Assembly: GCF_964204645.1 (NCBI RefSeq)
Contig: NC_134034.1
Location: 4,744,072-4,808,071, forward strand
Length of the DNA: 64,000 nucleotides
Reading direction: 5' to 3'
From: Tubulanus polymorphus
Taxonomy: Eukaryota; Nemertea; Palaeonemertea; Tubulaniformes; Tubulanidae
Shown: positions 1-10,748 of the stretch, in pieces
Layout: every line of letters begins with the position of its first letter
Position numbering within the stretch: position 1 is the stretch's first letter
Position numbers and translations under genes: made by a program
Notes under the pieces: generated by a model
What the model saw: only the letters and a program-made list of their open reading frames with translations
What the model was told of the DNA's origin: nothing
The model's database searches: none

Positions 1-3000
1 TTTCTAACCATTTAGATTGACTGAATGAAATATATCTATGTACTTTTTTTAATATCATTCCTTGTCTCAAATAAAACTTCAACATTCTATAATGCACAAC
101 GTAATTATATTTATCTTCTTGAGTTACCATTAACTTTTCAGTATGAATATGATTATCGGGTTTAATTCTTTTTTGATAATTTGATAATTCTTCATGTTTA
201 ACAGTTTTATGTTCGGGACAATATGCTAGATTTCTAGATTTGAATTTAATATTTTCAGGGTATTCTAAATCTATAACAAAGAACTAACCAGTATCTGAAT
301 CATCTGCAATATCTAGGATTCTTTTCTTCCAATCAAATTTATCAATTTGTAAAACTTCAGTTATTTCAAACATCCCATAAGGTTGTGGTTCCATCATTGC
401 CCAACCATAAAGATTATTTGCATCTATGTATAATAATTTATATCCAGGATTATCATTTACATTGAAATATCTATCACCCAATACACCTGAAACACCTCCT
501 CTTATAGATTTTTCAAATAATAGTAATTGATCTATATTTGTTAACAAATCCATTTTTATATCTGTAAATTTTAATCCACAATCCCATGTTAAACCTGGTG
601 ATGAATAACAATGACAAGGATCAATGTTAAAATATTTTAGGTTTACATCTCTAAACCTTTCGAATATATCGGTTAATAATAATACATCTGATTTTAAATA
701 TAAATCTACTAATTGACCATGATTTTCTATTTTGAAATGATTCCAAATATTCAATGTTCTATTATAAACTTCATCTTTAACATATTCATTTTTTAATTCA
801 TCATAAAATTGTTCTTTTAATAATTCAGTTATTTTAAAATCATTATGATTTTTATAGAAAGAATATGGAATTGCTCCTTTATATCTCATTAATTTAAAAT
901 CATCATTATTTGGGTAATATTCTTTTAATATCTTTAATTCATCATCAACTAATGATTTTGATAAGTTATCTAATGAACTACTTAAAAATCTATATGAATC
1001 TATAAATCTTAGACAACCAAATTGGAAAGATATATAATTCTCAGATGTTTTAGCTAACATTCTAAATTTATAAGTTGGTATTTTATCTTTTGATCTATTT
1101 GAATTTAATATTTCTATTTCATTATTGATTTCTTCTATTTTATGACATAACTGTTTGATAAATAAATGCGCGTCATACCCCGATAGATTATGAAATATAA
1201 CTGGTACAAAGTTAATTTTCTTAGCTTGTAAGTTACAATTCTCATGTGCAGCGCCTCTAAACTTTCTATTCAAATGATCATGGTCTCTTACTTTTTTATC
1301 TTTATAATTAAATATCTTTTCACAATAATAACATTTATCTGCAAACTCAAATTCTTCTTTATCTTCTTCTGTCATAATTATTTCTTTATTTGTATTCAAT
1401 AATTTACTAAATCTTATTTCATATTCAATTAATAAGTCACAAAAATGATTGATAACATTTTCATTTCTATAATTATAATATTCACTTTCGATTAGTTCTG
1501 GATAATTAGATTTAATATATAACCCGAAAGCTGCAGCTGATTGATGAATCTTTTTAATAGTATTTGTTTTTGGTGGTTCATCTGAAAAATCATTTTCATT
1601 AGAATTTAATTTCTTTCTTTTATAATATATATCTTTTCTATCTTTATCTGTTAATTCTTTATTTAATGATTCAAAATCTCCATATATTACAAATGGTACT
1701 TTATTTTTGTAATCATATTTTTTGAATTCTAATATTTTATCCTTTTCATTTGGTAAAACTAATTTACAATAATCATGATTATCACATAGTTGTTTATGAT
1801 TTAATAATGTACTTTCATTACTGAATCTATGTAAACATTTTCTACATAGATATATTTTATGGTGATCATTTTCTGATTTGAAAAATAAATCTATTTGTTT
1901 AATCCACATATAATGATTCTCATAATATAGTATATCTATAACATCGTTTGAATCATAATCTTTTGATAGGTATAAAGGTTCTAATGTATAATGTTTAATA
2001 TTATTTCCTTTTGTATTTGGTAATTTAATTAAATCAAATACATTTATTTTAAGATTATTATCTCTTTCTATTTTTGGAATATTTTTAATTCTAACAGGAT
2101 ACTTATCTATCTTATAATTATTTTCAAATTGTTTATAATGAGTTAATCTATAAGTATGTTTATTATAATCTTCAACTGGATGTAAACAACTTATTATAAC
2201 CCATAGAAAACATTTATCATCTTCATTTTGTACATTTATTACAGCATTAGTTTTAAATGGTAGTTTAATATAACTTGATGCTTCAATATCTGGTTCTTTA
2301 TAATATGATAAATTATTTTCATCAATTGGTTTTGATTTAGTTAACTTATTATATTTTGTGTTATAAACATGTAAAGTTATAAATATTATCTCATCAAATA
2401 TTAAACCAGATCCTTCAAAATATTTCTCTTCTATTTTAGTTTTTATTTCATTATAACATTTATTTAATTTATCATCTATATGTTGTTTAGATATAATATG
2501 TTGTGAATGAGAATTTATATTATATATTGGTTTATCTTCAGATTTTATAAACTTTACTTTAGAAGATATACTTATTTTAGGATATTCAACATCTGTAATT
2601 ATTTTTATTATTTCTTTCATATTTTCTAAATGTTTTTTATTTTCTTCTAATGTTTTACCTTTATGAAATTTAAACTCGATAGCTGCTGGACCAATATCAC
2701 TTTTAAATGCTTCGGTTATCTCTATATCTTTTTTATTATCTAATGAATTAATATAATTTCTTACATCTTCCATGTATGGTCTTTTATTGTTTAATTTATT
2801 TTTTATGCTTTTAATTGTCTTCTGTTTCTTATCGTTATCATTATCAAAATAATCTTCACCTAAAATATCATTATTCTTATTTCTAATATGACTTATAGAT
2901 TTTAAATGTTCTTTATAATATCTTTTATCACTGAATGATTGATTACATGTATCACATTTGTATGTTTCTTTTTCATCCTTTAATTCTTCTAATTTATTTT

Positions 3001-3130
3001 CTAATATATCATCTTTATACTCTAGTTTCAATTTATTCTCTAAATGTGTTTTAGTTTTATTGTGTCTTGCTTTTTGGGATTTATCTATATCGATATTACA
3101 TGTTGGGCAGTAGTACTTATTTGCTTCCAT
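1..3130 (-). pseudogene. Polinton/adintovirus-type protein-primed family B DNA polymerase, broken by a stop
   Basis: A 948-codon reading frame (284-3130) encodes the N-terminal and exonuclease parts of a B-family polymerase. Two C2H2 fingers lie at residues 8-30 and 59-81, and a third at about 429-449. Exo I is D485/E487 in YGDFES. An endonuclease VII-like HNH block follows (C600, C603, RDHDH at 615-619, C632). Exo II is HNLSGYD at 647-653, Exo III is Y811/D815, and polymerase motif A is DANNLYGW at 903-910. A TAG at 284-286 stops it just after motif A. The same frame is open beyond the stop to the window start, so this is a point nonsense change and the gene runs off the left edge. The gene is strikingly AT-rich, unlike much of the window. 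This family replicates linear Polinton/Maverick or adintovirus genomes. No capsid or integrase gene is visible here. Confidence 0.85.
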
Positions 3131-3210
3131 TTTAATACTATATTTTTTATTAAAATTGATTTTAGAAGTTCAATGATTTAAATGTTATTCATTTATGTGA
3201 ATATTTTAAG

Positions 3211-3616
3211 AGTAATAGGGGTAATGGGCTTTCAAGCTAAAGGTTTAATGATTGAGTTCATTAATAACATATATTAAAAGTAATTAAAAAACTATAATAT
3301 ATTTTCATAACCGCGTGCATTTCAGTTGAATAATAGAATAATTATTATCATTTGAATATATTTGATTATTTGAATTTGTGTATTGTAATTAAATCAATTG
3401 GTCGCGGAGCGGAGCGGTAGCGAAGCGGAGCGACCAATTGATTTAATACAATATGCTTTTTATATTATTGATATCTTAGAATAAATATTTAGTTTTGATA
3501 TAAAATGCACGCGGTTATGAAAATATATTATAGTTTTTTAATTACTTTTAATATTTTGTTTTTTAATGGGCTCGACCGTTCGACCTTTGGCCTGAAAGCC
3601 CATTACCCCTATTACT
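3211..3616. mobile_element. 406-bp near-perfect palindromic element with AGTAATAGGGG ends
   Basis: The left end starts AGTAATAGGGGTAATGGGC at 3211 and the right end closes with its reverse complement at 3616. The outer arms (about 3211-3320 and 3510-3616) include ATGCACGCGGTTATG and the AT tract before it. A second nested palindrome lies in the centre (3381-3405 against 3430-3453) around a GC-rich GGAGCGGAGCGG core. The 13-mer TGAATATTTTAAG directly precedes the left end (3198-3210) and lies between this element and the next (3619-3631). It may be the paired terminal repeats of the Polinton-like element carrying the polymerase, folded head to head, or a separate MITE. No coding capacity. Confidence 0.6.
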
Positions 3617-3631
3617 TATGAATATTTTAAG

Positions 3632-4895
3632 AGTAATAGGGGTTTAGTTGTTTCATATCAAAGGTTGAACGGGGCGAGTGAGTAACAAGAAAATTAACTT
3701 TAATAAATTATTTGACGCCTGCGAAAAAATGTAGAATTTCTGGGATAAGCTAATGTGGAATTGCAAATTTGAAATCGAAGTTTTAAGAAATTTGGGGAAT
3801 TATGAGATTTGGCGATTGGGTAGATGATACAGTCTTCGACTGGTCTTATTTTAAAAAAAATTGTCAACTTGTGACCGACTTCGATTCACTTTTGCTCTAA
3901 GCTGGTCTGCAACTTCATTGCCTCCATGGTTGAAGAAAGAGCTCTTCTGATGTCTGCTTCATCATGACTACGAGTAGCCAGCCGGCCCGGTCCCAGGGCC
4001 CGGTTTGGCTGTCACTCGATATCCTAGACTTGAGTCTGGGTTGAAGTAGACATCGTCATTTAAAAAACTTATTCATGTTATTCTGTATGAATAACCCATG
4101 TGTCTTGTATTTTGTATTTTCTTATTCTAAAATTTGTAACTTTATTGAATTAGGGAATTTCATCCCGGAATTTTAATGTAATAAGGATCAATAAAGTATT
4201 ATGCCATCAGTGGACGCGGAGCCGTATATGACAGCTATGCTATTATAGATTGCTAATCTCATGAAACCTGCATACCCCTAATATCGAACATATTTTCTAA
4301 AACATTTGAATATTGAAATTATTTGTTTACATGTTTTTATATAGACCGCTTGTAGCCGCCGATGAAATTCACGCCGGCCCTACTCAGATCGTAGATAGCT
4401 TCGTCATTCCACTAGCATCCCCATGTCAGGGTCTGACTTTTATATCAGACTTCCAAATCGTGTATACATCCGCCATTTAACCAAATAATCCGATTTACTT
4501 ATCATTTCTATTTATGCCTGCCGCTCCTGATATAATCATACATCCTTTACTATTACAATACCTCTTATCATGATATTCAATGCAATATAACATTTCGACG
4601 TTCAAATAGAGGTCATTATATAATCACAGGGAGCCATTCTACATCTTTATCAATAATATTTTGCCAAATAGCTTGTATGTGTACACATAAACCTGTGACG
4701 TTTTGCACATCGATTTACGGTTGTCGTTTGTAAAATGACGCTGAATGGTTAACATTGTTTAGGTTTCATAATGGTAACGTTTTATAAGGCGTCAAAAAAA
4801 TAAAAAATAAATTCGAGTGTGCGAGAATTTATTTTTTATTTTTTACTCACTCGACCGTTCGACCTTTGGTATGAAACAACTAAACTCCTATTACT
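3632..4895. mobile_element. 1.26-kb non-autonomous element with inverted termini related to the adjacent palindrome
   Basis: The terminal inverted repeats are about 3632-3690 and 4838-4895. Both begin AGTAATAGGGG or AGGAGT-like sequence, then TTTAGTTGTTTCATA, then the core AAAGGT(C/T)GAACGG and GAGTGAGTAA. The core resembles the end of the 3211-3616 element, so the two share a terminal signal. The right terminus also contains a short hairpin (4803-4838). The interior has no significant ORF. It has a GC-rich patch near 3980-4010 and an AATAAA-type signal near 4190. No clean target duplication was found by eye. The Penelope-like remnant begins immediately to the right. Confidence 0.6.
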
Positions 4896-4904
4896 TACGT
4901 TTAA

Positions 4905-6070
4905 GCAACTTCTCAATATCGCAACATCTGGAATGTTTATGTACAACAATCGTCTTTTAAACGTTGATGGCGTTGATGGCGTAACCATGGGCAACCCATT
5001 AGGCCCTTCTTTAGCTAACTTCTGTTTGGCACATTTTGAGAATTTACTATTGTCTGATTGCAAATTCAAACCCACAGTACCTTAGATATGTTGATGACAT
5101 TTTCTGTATTTTTCGAATTAACTCCAACTATAATTCATTTTTCGATGCATAAAATACTATGCATCCCAATCTGAAATTGACTTTTGAACTTGGCCCGAAC
5201 ATTTTACCCTTTTTAGATACTCTCATTCAAGCACCGACTGATACTGGTAGTACTAATTTCATCTCACGCGTGCGTCTATAGAAAAGCTTCTATTACTGGA
5301 TTACTTTTGAACTATAAATGCAATGTGTCCTTACAATTGGAAAACTGGTCTTATCAACACGATGCTTTTTCGTGCATACAATATATGCAGCAATTGGAAC
5401 ATTCTTTCGGAAGAATTTGAGTCTCTAAAGAAATTATTCAAACTTAATGGTTATCCTAGCTATGTTTTTGATCGTTGTGTAAAAGGATTTCTCTGACTCT
5501 AAATTTGTTACCCAGCTTAGAACCGTCGATGAGAATAAAGTTTCTCTTTTCATGTGGGTTTCCCGTCTATTCTATATGCTCAAAAGTTAAAGAAACTGTT
5601 CAAATCGAATTGCGAAATAGACCTTCAATGCTCGTTCGTAACCACTAAGATTAAGAATTTCTTATCACTTAAATGTCGGACTCCTAAATCCTTGAAAGCT
5701 ATGGTTGTCTACAAGTACACTTGTTTATGTGATATAAAAACTGCCTATATAGGTAAAACAAAAAGACACCTAGTAACAAGAGTTAAGGAGCACAAACTTA
5801 AGACTTCATCAATTGGCCAACATCTGTCAAATTGCCGTGACTGTCAGGTCTCGTTTAGCGAATTTCAAAATTTTAGATAAAGGATCTACTGATTTAGATT
5901 GCAAAATTAGAGAAGCTCTTTTTATCAAAACTCAACAGCCCCATCCTTTAACCAAAAACTATTCGAACACGGGTCAGGATTCATTGTCAATGTTTTTAGA
6001 TACCGGTAATTTAGATACTAATGTCTATTTATTAATTGATGAGACCTGTTTTTCTTGGATATTTTGCTCA
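4905..6070 (+). pseudogene. Penelope-like retroelement, RT and GIY-YIG endonuclease remnants
   Basis: Three frames together carry a truncated Penelope-like polyprotein. The first (4908-5085) has the RT palm motif TMGNPLGPSLANF. After a frameshift near 5075, RYVDDIFCIF at about 5087-5115 holds the catalytic YVDD. LPFLDTLIQ follows near 5205-5230, after an in-frame TAA at about 5149. The frame 5554-5880 has the linker and the GIY-YIG domain: VVYKYTC, then AYIGKTKRHL, then RVKEH. The frame 5813-6070 holds the C-terminal KIREALFIK block. The RT N-terminus is missing, as expected for 5'-truncated retrocopies. At least two frameshifts and several stops make it inactive. RT plus downstream GIY-YIG is diagnostic of Penelope-like elements. 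Confidence 0.85.
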
Positions 6071-6570
6071 CTTTTTGGGGTACATACCTCATTTATGTCT
6101 TAACAGAATGCCAAAAATCGCGGACAACAACTGAATATCCGATATATTTCCAGTTCTGTACCAATTAGATGGATTGGCAAAAAGACTCCTTAAGTCCAGT
6201 TGAATGAGAGAGAAAATCCTCCATTTTGTCAAATTTCTTGGATTTGAACATTGTTACCATGCCTACGCCACCCTGATTTAGTTGTTGAGACCCCACAAGA
6301 AAAATAACTTCATTTCGTAGGCATGGTGACAATGTAAAAATTCAAGAAATTTGACAAAATGGAGGATTTTCTCTCTCATTCAATTGGACTTAAGGAGTCT
6401 TTTTGCCAATCCATCTAATTGGTACAGATCTGGAAATATATCGGATATTCAGTTGTTGTCCGCGATTTTTGGCATTCTGTTAAGACATAAATGAGGTATG
6501 TATCCCAAAAAGTAAGCAAAATATCCAAGAAAAACAGGTCTCAATCAATTAATAAATAGACATTAGTCAA
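6020..6570. repeat. Large inverted repeat at the 3' end of the Penelope-like remnant
   Basis: Arms of about 248 bp (roughly 6020-6267 and 6316-6570) are almost perfect reverse complements around a spacer of about 48 bp. The inner edges read CATTGTTACCATGCCTACG and CGTAGGCATGGTGACAATG. The left arm overlaps the last codons of the Penelope ORF, so coding sequence has been copied in inverted orientation. Inverted terminal structures are known from Penelope-like insertions, but this could also be a local foldback duplication. Confidence 0.8.
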
Positions 6571-6699
6571 ATATCTTCACTCAGTAAGTTAGATTTTGTG
6601 TAATAACTATCTTTGTATTATAATTATCTTGTCTCTCAGTAATTTGAAATTGTTTGTAATTAGCTTCGTCTTATTCTATACCAGTATGATATGTAAATT

Positions 6700-6790
6700 T
6701 AATCACTTGCGCTATGCCTGAAGAGGGGATAATGTAACTCCGAAAACTTTCGCTATAATAGATATATATTACTCATTAGAAAATGAGATT
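6700..6790 (+). other. Penelope-like 3' tail with CTGAAGA-hairpin-GAAA motif
   Basis: Downstream of the inverted repeat, CTGAAGA (6718-6724) is followed by GGGG, a short loop, CTCC and GAAA (6742-6745). The four-base stem GGGG/CTCC can pair with one wobble. CUGANGA-stem II-GAAA is the core arrangement of a hammerhead ribozyme, and Penelope-like elements are known to carry hammerhead motifs. I cannot find convincing stems I and III here, so I call it only a hammerhead-like core in a retroelement tail. Confidence 0.45.
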
Positions 6791-7960
6791 TGTACTGTTT
6801 TTGCTTCTATGTATTTTGAATTATCTAGACTCTTTACCTAAGATCTACGTTGTTGATTTTTGTTCTCATATCAATTTGGATGGTTTGGACGAAGTGCTGA
6901 TGGACAACGACATACCATTTTATCCCTTGGAGCTATTGACGTTTAAGGGGTAAGTACAAGTGGAGTACTCGGTATAGTATATAATTTGCCAAGGTACAAA
7001 TATGGTCCCGGACAGTTGATTAGATCGGACCGTCGGGGAAGAGAGGTAACGATGAAGTTAGTAAACTATTAGTTATGTAGGCCTAATTTTGTTTGTGTTT
7101 GTTAACTACACTATCAAAACGTGCCCGTGCGGTGTTTACTTTTAAATTTAATGGAAGATTTATCGGAAAAGAACTCGAAAAGTTAGTCTGAAATGTTGAT
7201 CCGCCACGAACTTAAAAACGAAACTGCCTTTCTTGTATGAATAGGCCTACTAAAGCTGAAAGTGAAATGAAAAGCGAATTTGGATTCTATCCGGGGGTCT
7301 TAAGATGAAAGGTACCGGTAGTTATTTAGTTTCTAAGAAAACTCGATTTTTTAGATGCCCCGAAACGATCACAGAAAAAGCTATGGCAAGCGAGGATGGA
7401 AGGTGATAGAGATGCACATTCTGATATTGCCGGAGCCATGGCATGGCGGCTGACCCAAATTCATAGTATAGCCTTTTTGCCTTGCATCATGACTCTGCTG
7501 GCTCTACAGGTCTAGAAGTAAGTTTCTCGCGTGGGAAGATGTGCTCTGTGTGGTGTTCTGTCGTGTTTATGGACGAATGCCTGGTGGATGGATGCTGGAC
7601 GACGGACTAGCCTAGACCAGAGTGGATGGATGGAGTAGAATGTGGCGTGGTGGAAATTGCTGCAATTTGCAATGCTGCAAGTGAACGGAGTGTAGTGTCG
7701 TCAGCAGTTTTGGTAGGGTTTTCAAGTGAAAATTTTCCAAACACTATACAATCAATTTAAAAGGCCTAGATGAAAGAAGGGTTTATTGTAAGATCATAGC
7801 AATTTACAGAACTAAAATCGGTTAAGCCATTTAAAAGTTATGAACTGAAGGAATTTGTCAGCTGAAAATCACACTTTTCAGCCATAGTAGGCACTTGTAC
7901 ATTCTGCCTGCTCACAGTGTAACAGTCGACAACGCGAAACTGTGATCGATCGATTGTGCT
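6791..7960. other. No gene recognised
   Basis: No long ORF, terminal repeat or recognisable motif is seen. Composition is unremarkable apart from a G-rich stretch of short direct words (ATGGATG) near 7560-7640. Confidence 0.5.
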
Positions 7961-7974
7961 TTTGTTTAACACTC

Positions 7975-8060
7975 CGTGGTATTTCCGGGTTCCCCGGGAA
8001 CCCCGATGACGTAGATACGCGATGACGTCATCACGTGGAAGCTTTTAAGATGGCGGACAT
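7975..8060 (+). promoter_or_regulatory. Candidate TATA-less promoter: CRE, E-box and YY1-type sites
   Basis: Within about 80 bp there is a perfect CRE palindrome TGACGTCA (8023-8030), a CACGTG E-box (8032-8037) and AAGATGGCGGAC (8047-8058), a YY1-type initiator motif. A CCGGGTTCCCCGGGAACC palindromic stretch lies upstream. This clustering is typical of ubiquitous animal promoters. A good splice donor follows about 70 bp downstream, which supports a plus-strand transcription start here. Confidence 0.5.
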
Positions 8061-8127
8061 TTTCGGTTTTTGTCTTGTGAAAATCGAGCAAGTATTTCCT
8101 ATTTTTCGTCAACCATGAAAAATTAAG
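8060..8127 (+). other. Candidate non-coding 5' exon with strong splice donor
   Basis: The stretch after the YY1-type motif ends in AAG at 8125-8127, followed by GTGAGT, a near-consensus donor. The only ATG in it (8115) reads four codons to a stop, so it would be untranslated leader. No matching coding exon was recognised downstream within the next kilobases. Host gene or transposon promoter cannot be decided. Confidence 0.4.
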
Positions 8128-8133
8128 GTGAGT

Positions 8134-9486
8134 TCAACGATAATTATTTCATTTGCGTGATGTTTCATTTTCTCAAAAACGCCAGCCCTCTGTACTGTCA
8201 TGTGTTTTAAAGTTAGTAAATGTGGTTTTTAAGAGGGGATCGATTCCGCACTTGACTTTAAATGATCCGCCAATTGAAGTGTCAAGACGGGTCGAAGACG
8301 AAATCCGCCATTTTGGACATGAAAACGGCCTGATTAATTCTCCTTAGCCTATATTACATTAATTTATGGTATGATACTTGTTCAAAACCACTTTTATTTA
8401 GTGAATTTGAGTGTTTTAAATTTGTTACTGGTGAAAAGAAATCATTTTAAGTTTCTGAAGTATGATTTTGAAGTGCCTTTTGAGGTGTTTACAATTTTCG
8501 TGATTTGATCACGTGACCGCTATACTGTGCTGCGATTGGTCTAGACCGCACCAAAATAAAAACATTAACACGTGCTTTATTTTCCTAGAGTTTTTAGGCT
8601 GATACACTGTTTATTTCTATGTTTTTGAATGAACAAATCAGTGGAGTATATCTACCAGATCTTCAAAACTGAAATAATATGGCCTATTTCAGTGTTCTCC
8701 ACAGGAAAAATTTATATCAGGGCGGAAGTATTCAATATTATCCTCTCTGGTGAGCACCGAAGGTGCGAAGCCAATGCTGGGGGTTTTGGGGTCCTCCCCC
8801 AAGAAAATTTTTAAATTTAACGCCCCCTAAGAGTGTCTGAGTGTCTGAGAAAAGTCACAGATGATTTTAATGCTGGACGCCAAAAATATCACAATAAATC
8901 TACCGATGAAAGACTGGGCGAGTGGCTCAGTTACTATGATGTTGTCTATTTTTAGAGAAACTGACGACGACCTACGCACCGGAGAGAATGAATGCATGAA
9001 CAAAAACTTACATGCAATTTTTTAGAAAAAAAGCGCGACGATGTCTAAGTTTAAAAACTATTTTGATGAAATCAAATAGGACATAGGCCTACTTTACAAG
9101 CAACAGCACGGAGGCAGCGCGGCGTGTAGTGTGAAGAACATGCCTCAACACGTGGCCTAGTTTTAGTTTTCCAGGAATCCAGGTACTTGGCTTTTGGCCA
9201 GGGATATGAATACATTATCACACTCACGCTGAGGCTGACTATATCGCTACATATCACTTTTTTGATGTGTTACCTTCACTGATAAATCTCAGATCAAAGA
9301 AAATCCTACTAGATATAAATGACACAATATCAATGGTTAGCAGTCAACAAAAACGTACGTTTATTGAAAAGGTTACACCGTGTCACTAGACAGGTTGCCT
9401 GTCAAGATGGTACCAGTCTAACTTGTGTCACATAGATTTTATTAAGTCAAACGAGCAAACATATCTTTCAATTATTTCACAGTTTT
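8134..9486. other. No gene recognised; weak relative of the MITE at 38.9-39.4 kb
   Basis: No convincing ORF. Around 9120-9180, the words AACATGCCTCAACACGTGGCC and TTTCCAGGAA resemble 39035-39075 inside the Harbinger-like MITE, so part of this stretch may be a decayed relative. The rest is unassigned. Confidence 0.35.
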
Positions 9487-9747
9487 TTAAGCTTCATCTT
9501 CACTGGCGGATTCTGAATCTACTGAAGTACATGTAGTAAGTATTTTATCAAAATCTAATTGAATTTTCCGATTTCTGATTTGATTCCAAAGTTTTGCTGC
9601 CTTAACATATGGGAGTTCCCTAACAGCTGGTCCCTCAATAGATGCCATCATTAAAGCGTTTCATGTTTTTGGGGACAGTCTATTCCTTAATCTTGTCTTA
9701 ATTCGTTTAAGTTTGCTGAACCCGCGCTCACAGTCGTATGAACTTTG
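9487..9747 (-). pseudogene. hAT transposase C-terminal dimerisation domain fragment
   Basis: Minus-strand reading from about 9745 gives YDCERGFSKLKRIKTRLRN, then RLSPKT, the hallmark of the hAT C-terminal dimerisation helix. It continues through LMMASIEGPAVRELPY to an acidic tail and a natural stop at 9487-9489. A TGA at 9661-9663 interrupts the frame just after the RLS motif. The rest of the transposase is absent, so this is a dead fragment. Confidence 0.75.
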
Positions 9748-9899
9748 CCTCAACAGTATGAACTTTGGCTCTTTATATATAAAATTTAGATCTGATTGTG
9801 CCAAATGTGTGAATCAGCGGATTGCAATTAAGGAGGTCTCTTAGTCGAAACGCAGTCCTATGTATCAACTTAAATCTACAGCGTCTCCCAGAACAGTTC

Positions 9900-10374
9900 A
9901 GCAGTCACTTAATCGTAAGAAGAACATTGAAAGCAGTTTACGTGCTAAGGCTTAAGCTCTATGTGGAGACCTGAATCAAAAGGAGCGTAAGATTAAAGCT
10001 TTAGAGAAAAATGTTGCAACGTAACAGTCAGAACTTGATGATAGTGAACATTCAAAAGAAATTTTGGCGGCAAAGTCTCAAATTGACATTTTTAAAAAAA
10101 AAACAAAAAGAGATGCAGTTGATAATAGATCGGTTAGAATCGCAGCAAACATGTTATGAGTAGGAACGGATTGAGTTTGTTTGAGCAATTCCTCTGAAGG
10201 ATTTGCTAAATCACCATTAATATAATCATGTAGCTGACGTTCCAGGACTTCAATGCAACCAGCCATCAAACTGGAAACAATAGAACGAAACAGTTGCTCT
10301 TCCTCAGAATCAGAGAGTGGTGTCTGAAGCGCCATGAATGTCTTGTCTTGAGCGATACATATACCGACATACAT
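9900..10374. pseudogene. Fragments of an unnamed transposon-type protein, in two orientations
   Basis: Minus-strand 10078-10374 (98 codons) contains ERQLHDYINGDLANPSEEL and TQSVPTHNMF, a pattern I recognise from abundant unnamed repetitive proteins of marine invertebrates. Plus-strand 9905-10090 reads as a coiled-coil-like segment (KKNIESSLRAKA, then ELDDSEHSKEILAAKSQIDIF) with two stops, resembling another part of the same family. Opposite orientations imply rearrangement. Function unknown. Confidence 0.35.
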
Positions 10375-10746
10375 GCCTTATTTCTATTTTTATGGTTAGA
10401 TTTGGAATCTACAAGTAAAAACCTAAATTTTGATACCCTACAAGGTCATGGTTAGGTTAGGTAGGGTGAAATCGTTAATTCAATATGGCTGCCATAAAAA
10501 ATCCAATATGGCCGCCAAATAATGCACAATTTGGCTTTATTTGTTCTAATTTCTGTATAACTGATGTGTTATGATGTTGCAACTTGTTTTCTGGGCACTG
10601 TTATCTTAAAGAAATGTTTGCAAAGCTCAGTTACTCTTTAGACGCGAAACTCACATCGAAGGTCATATGAAGTTCAAGGTCATGGTGACCTTTGTCAAGG
10701 TCAAGGATATTCAAAAATTTCGTCTCGGGTTGAAAACCTTTGAATG
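10375..10746. other. No gene; run of AAGGTCA words
   Basis: Between 10658 and 10704, AAGGTCA occurs three times on the plus strand and once inverted (TGACCTT). Twice it is preceded by TC, which gives the extended nuclear-receptor half-site TCAAGGTCA. A TTAGGTTAGG word lies near 10450. Otherwise unassigned. Confidence 0.4.
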
Positions 10747-10748
10747 TA

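Noticed and set aside
4130-4200. Polyadenylation site of a host gene (AATAAAG near 4190)
   Set aside because: No coding exon upstream, and it lies inside a non-autonomous element.
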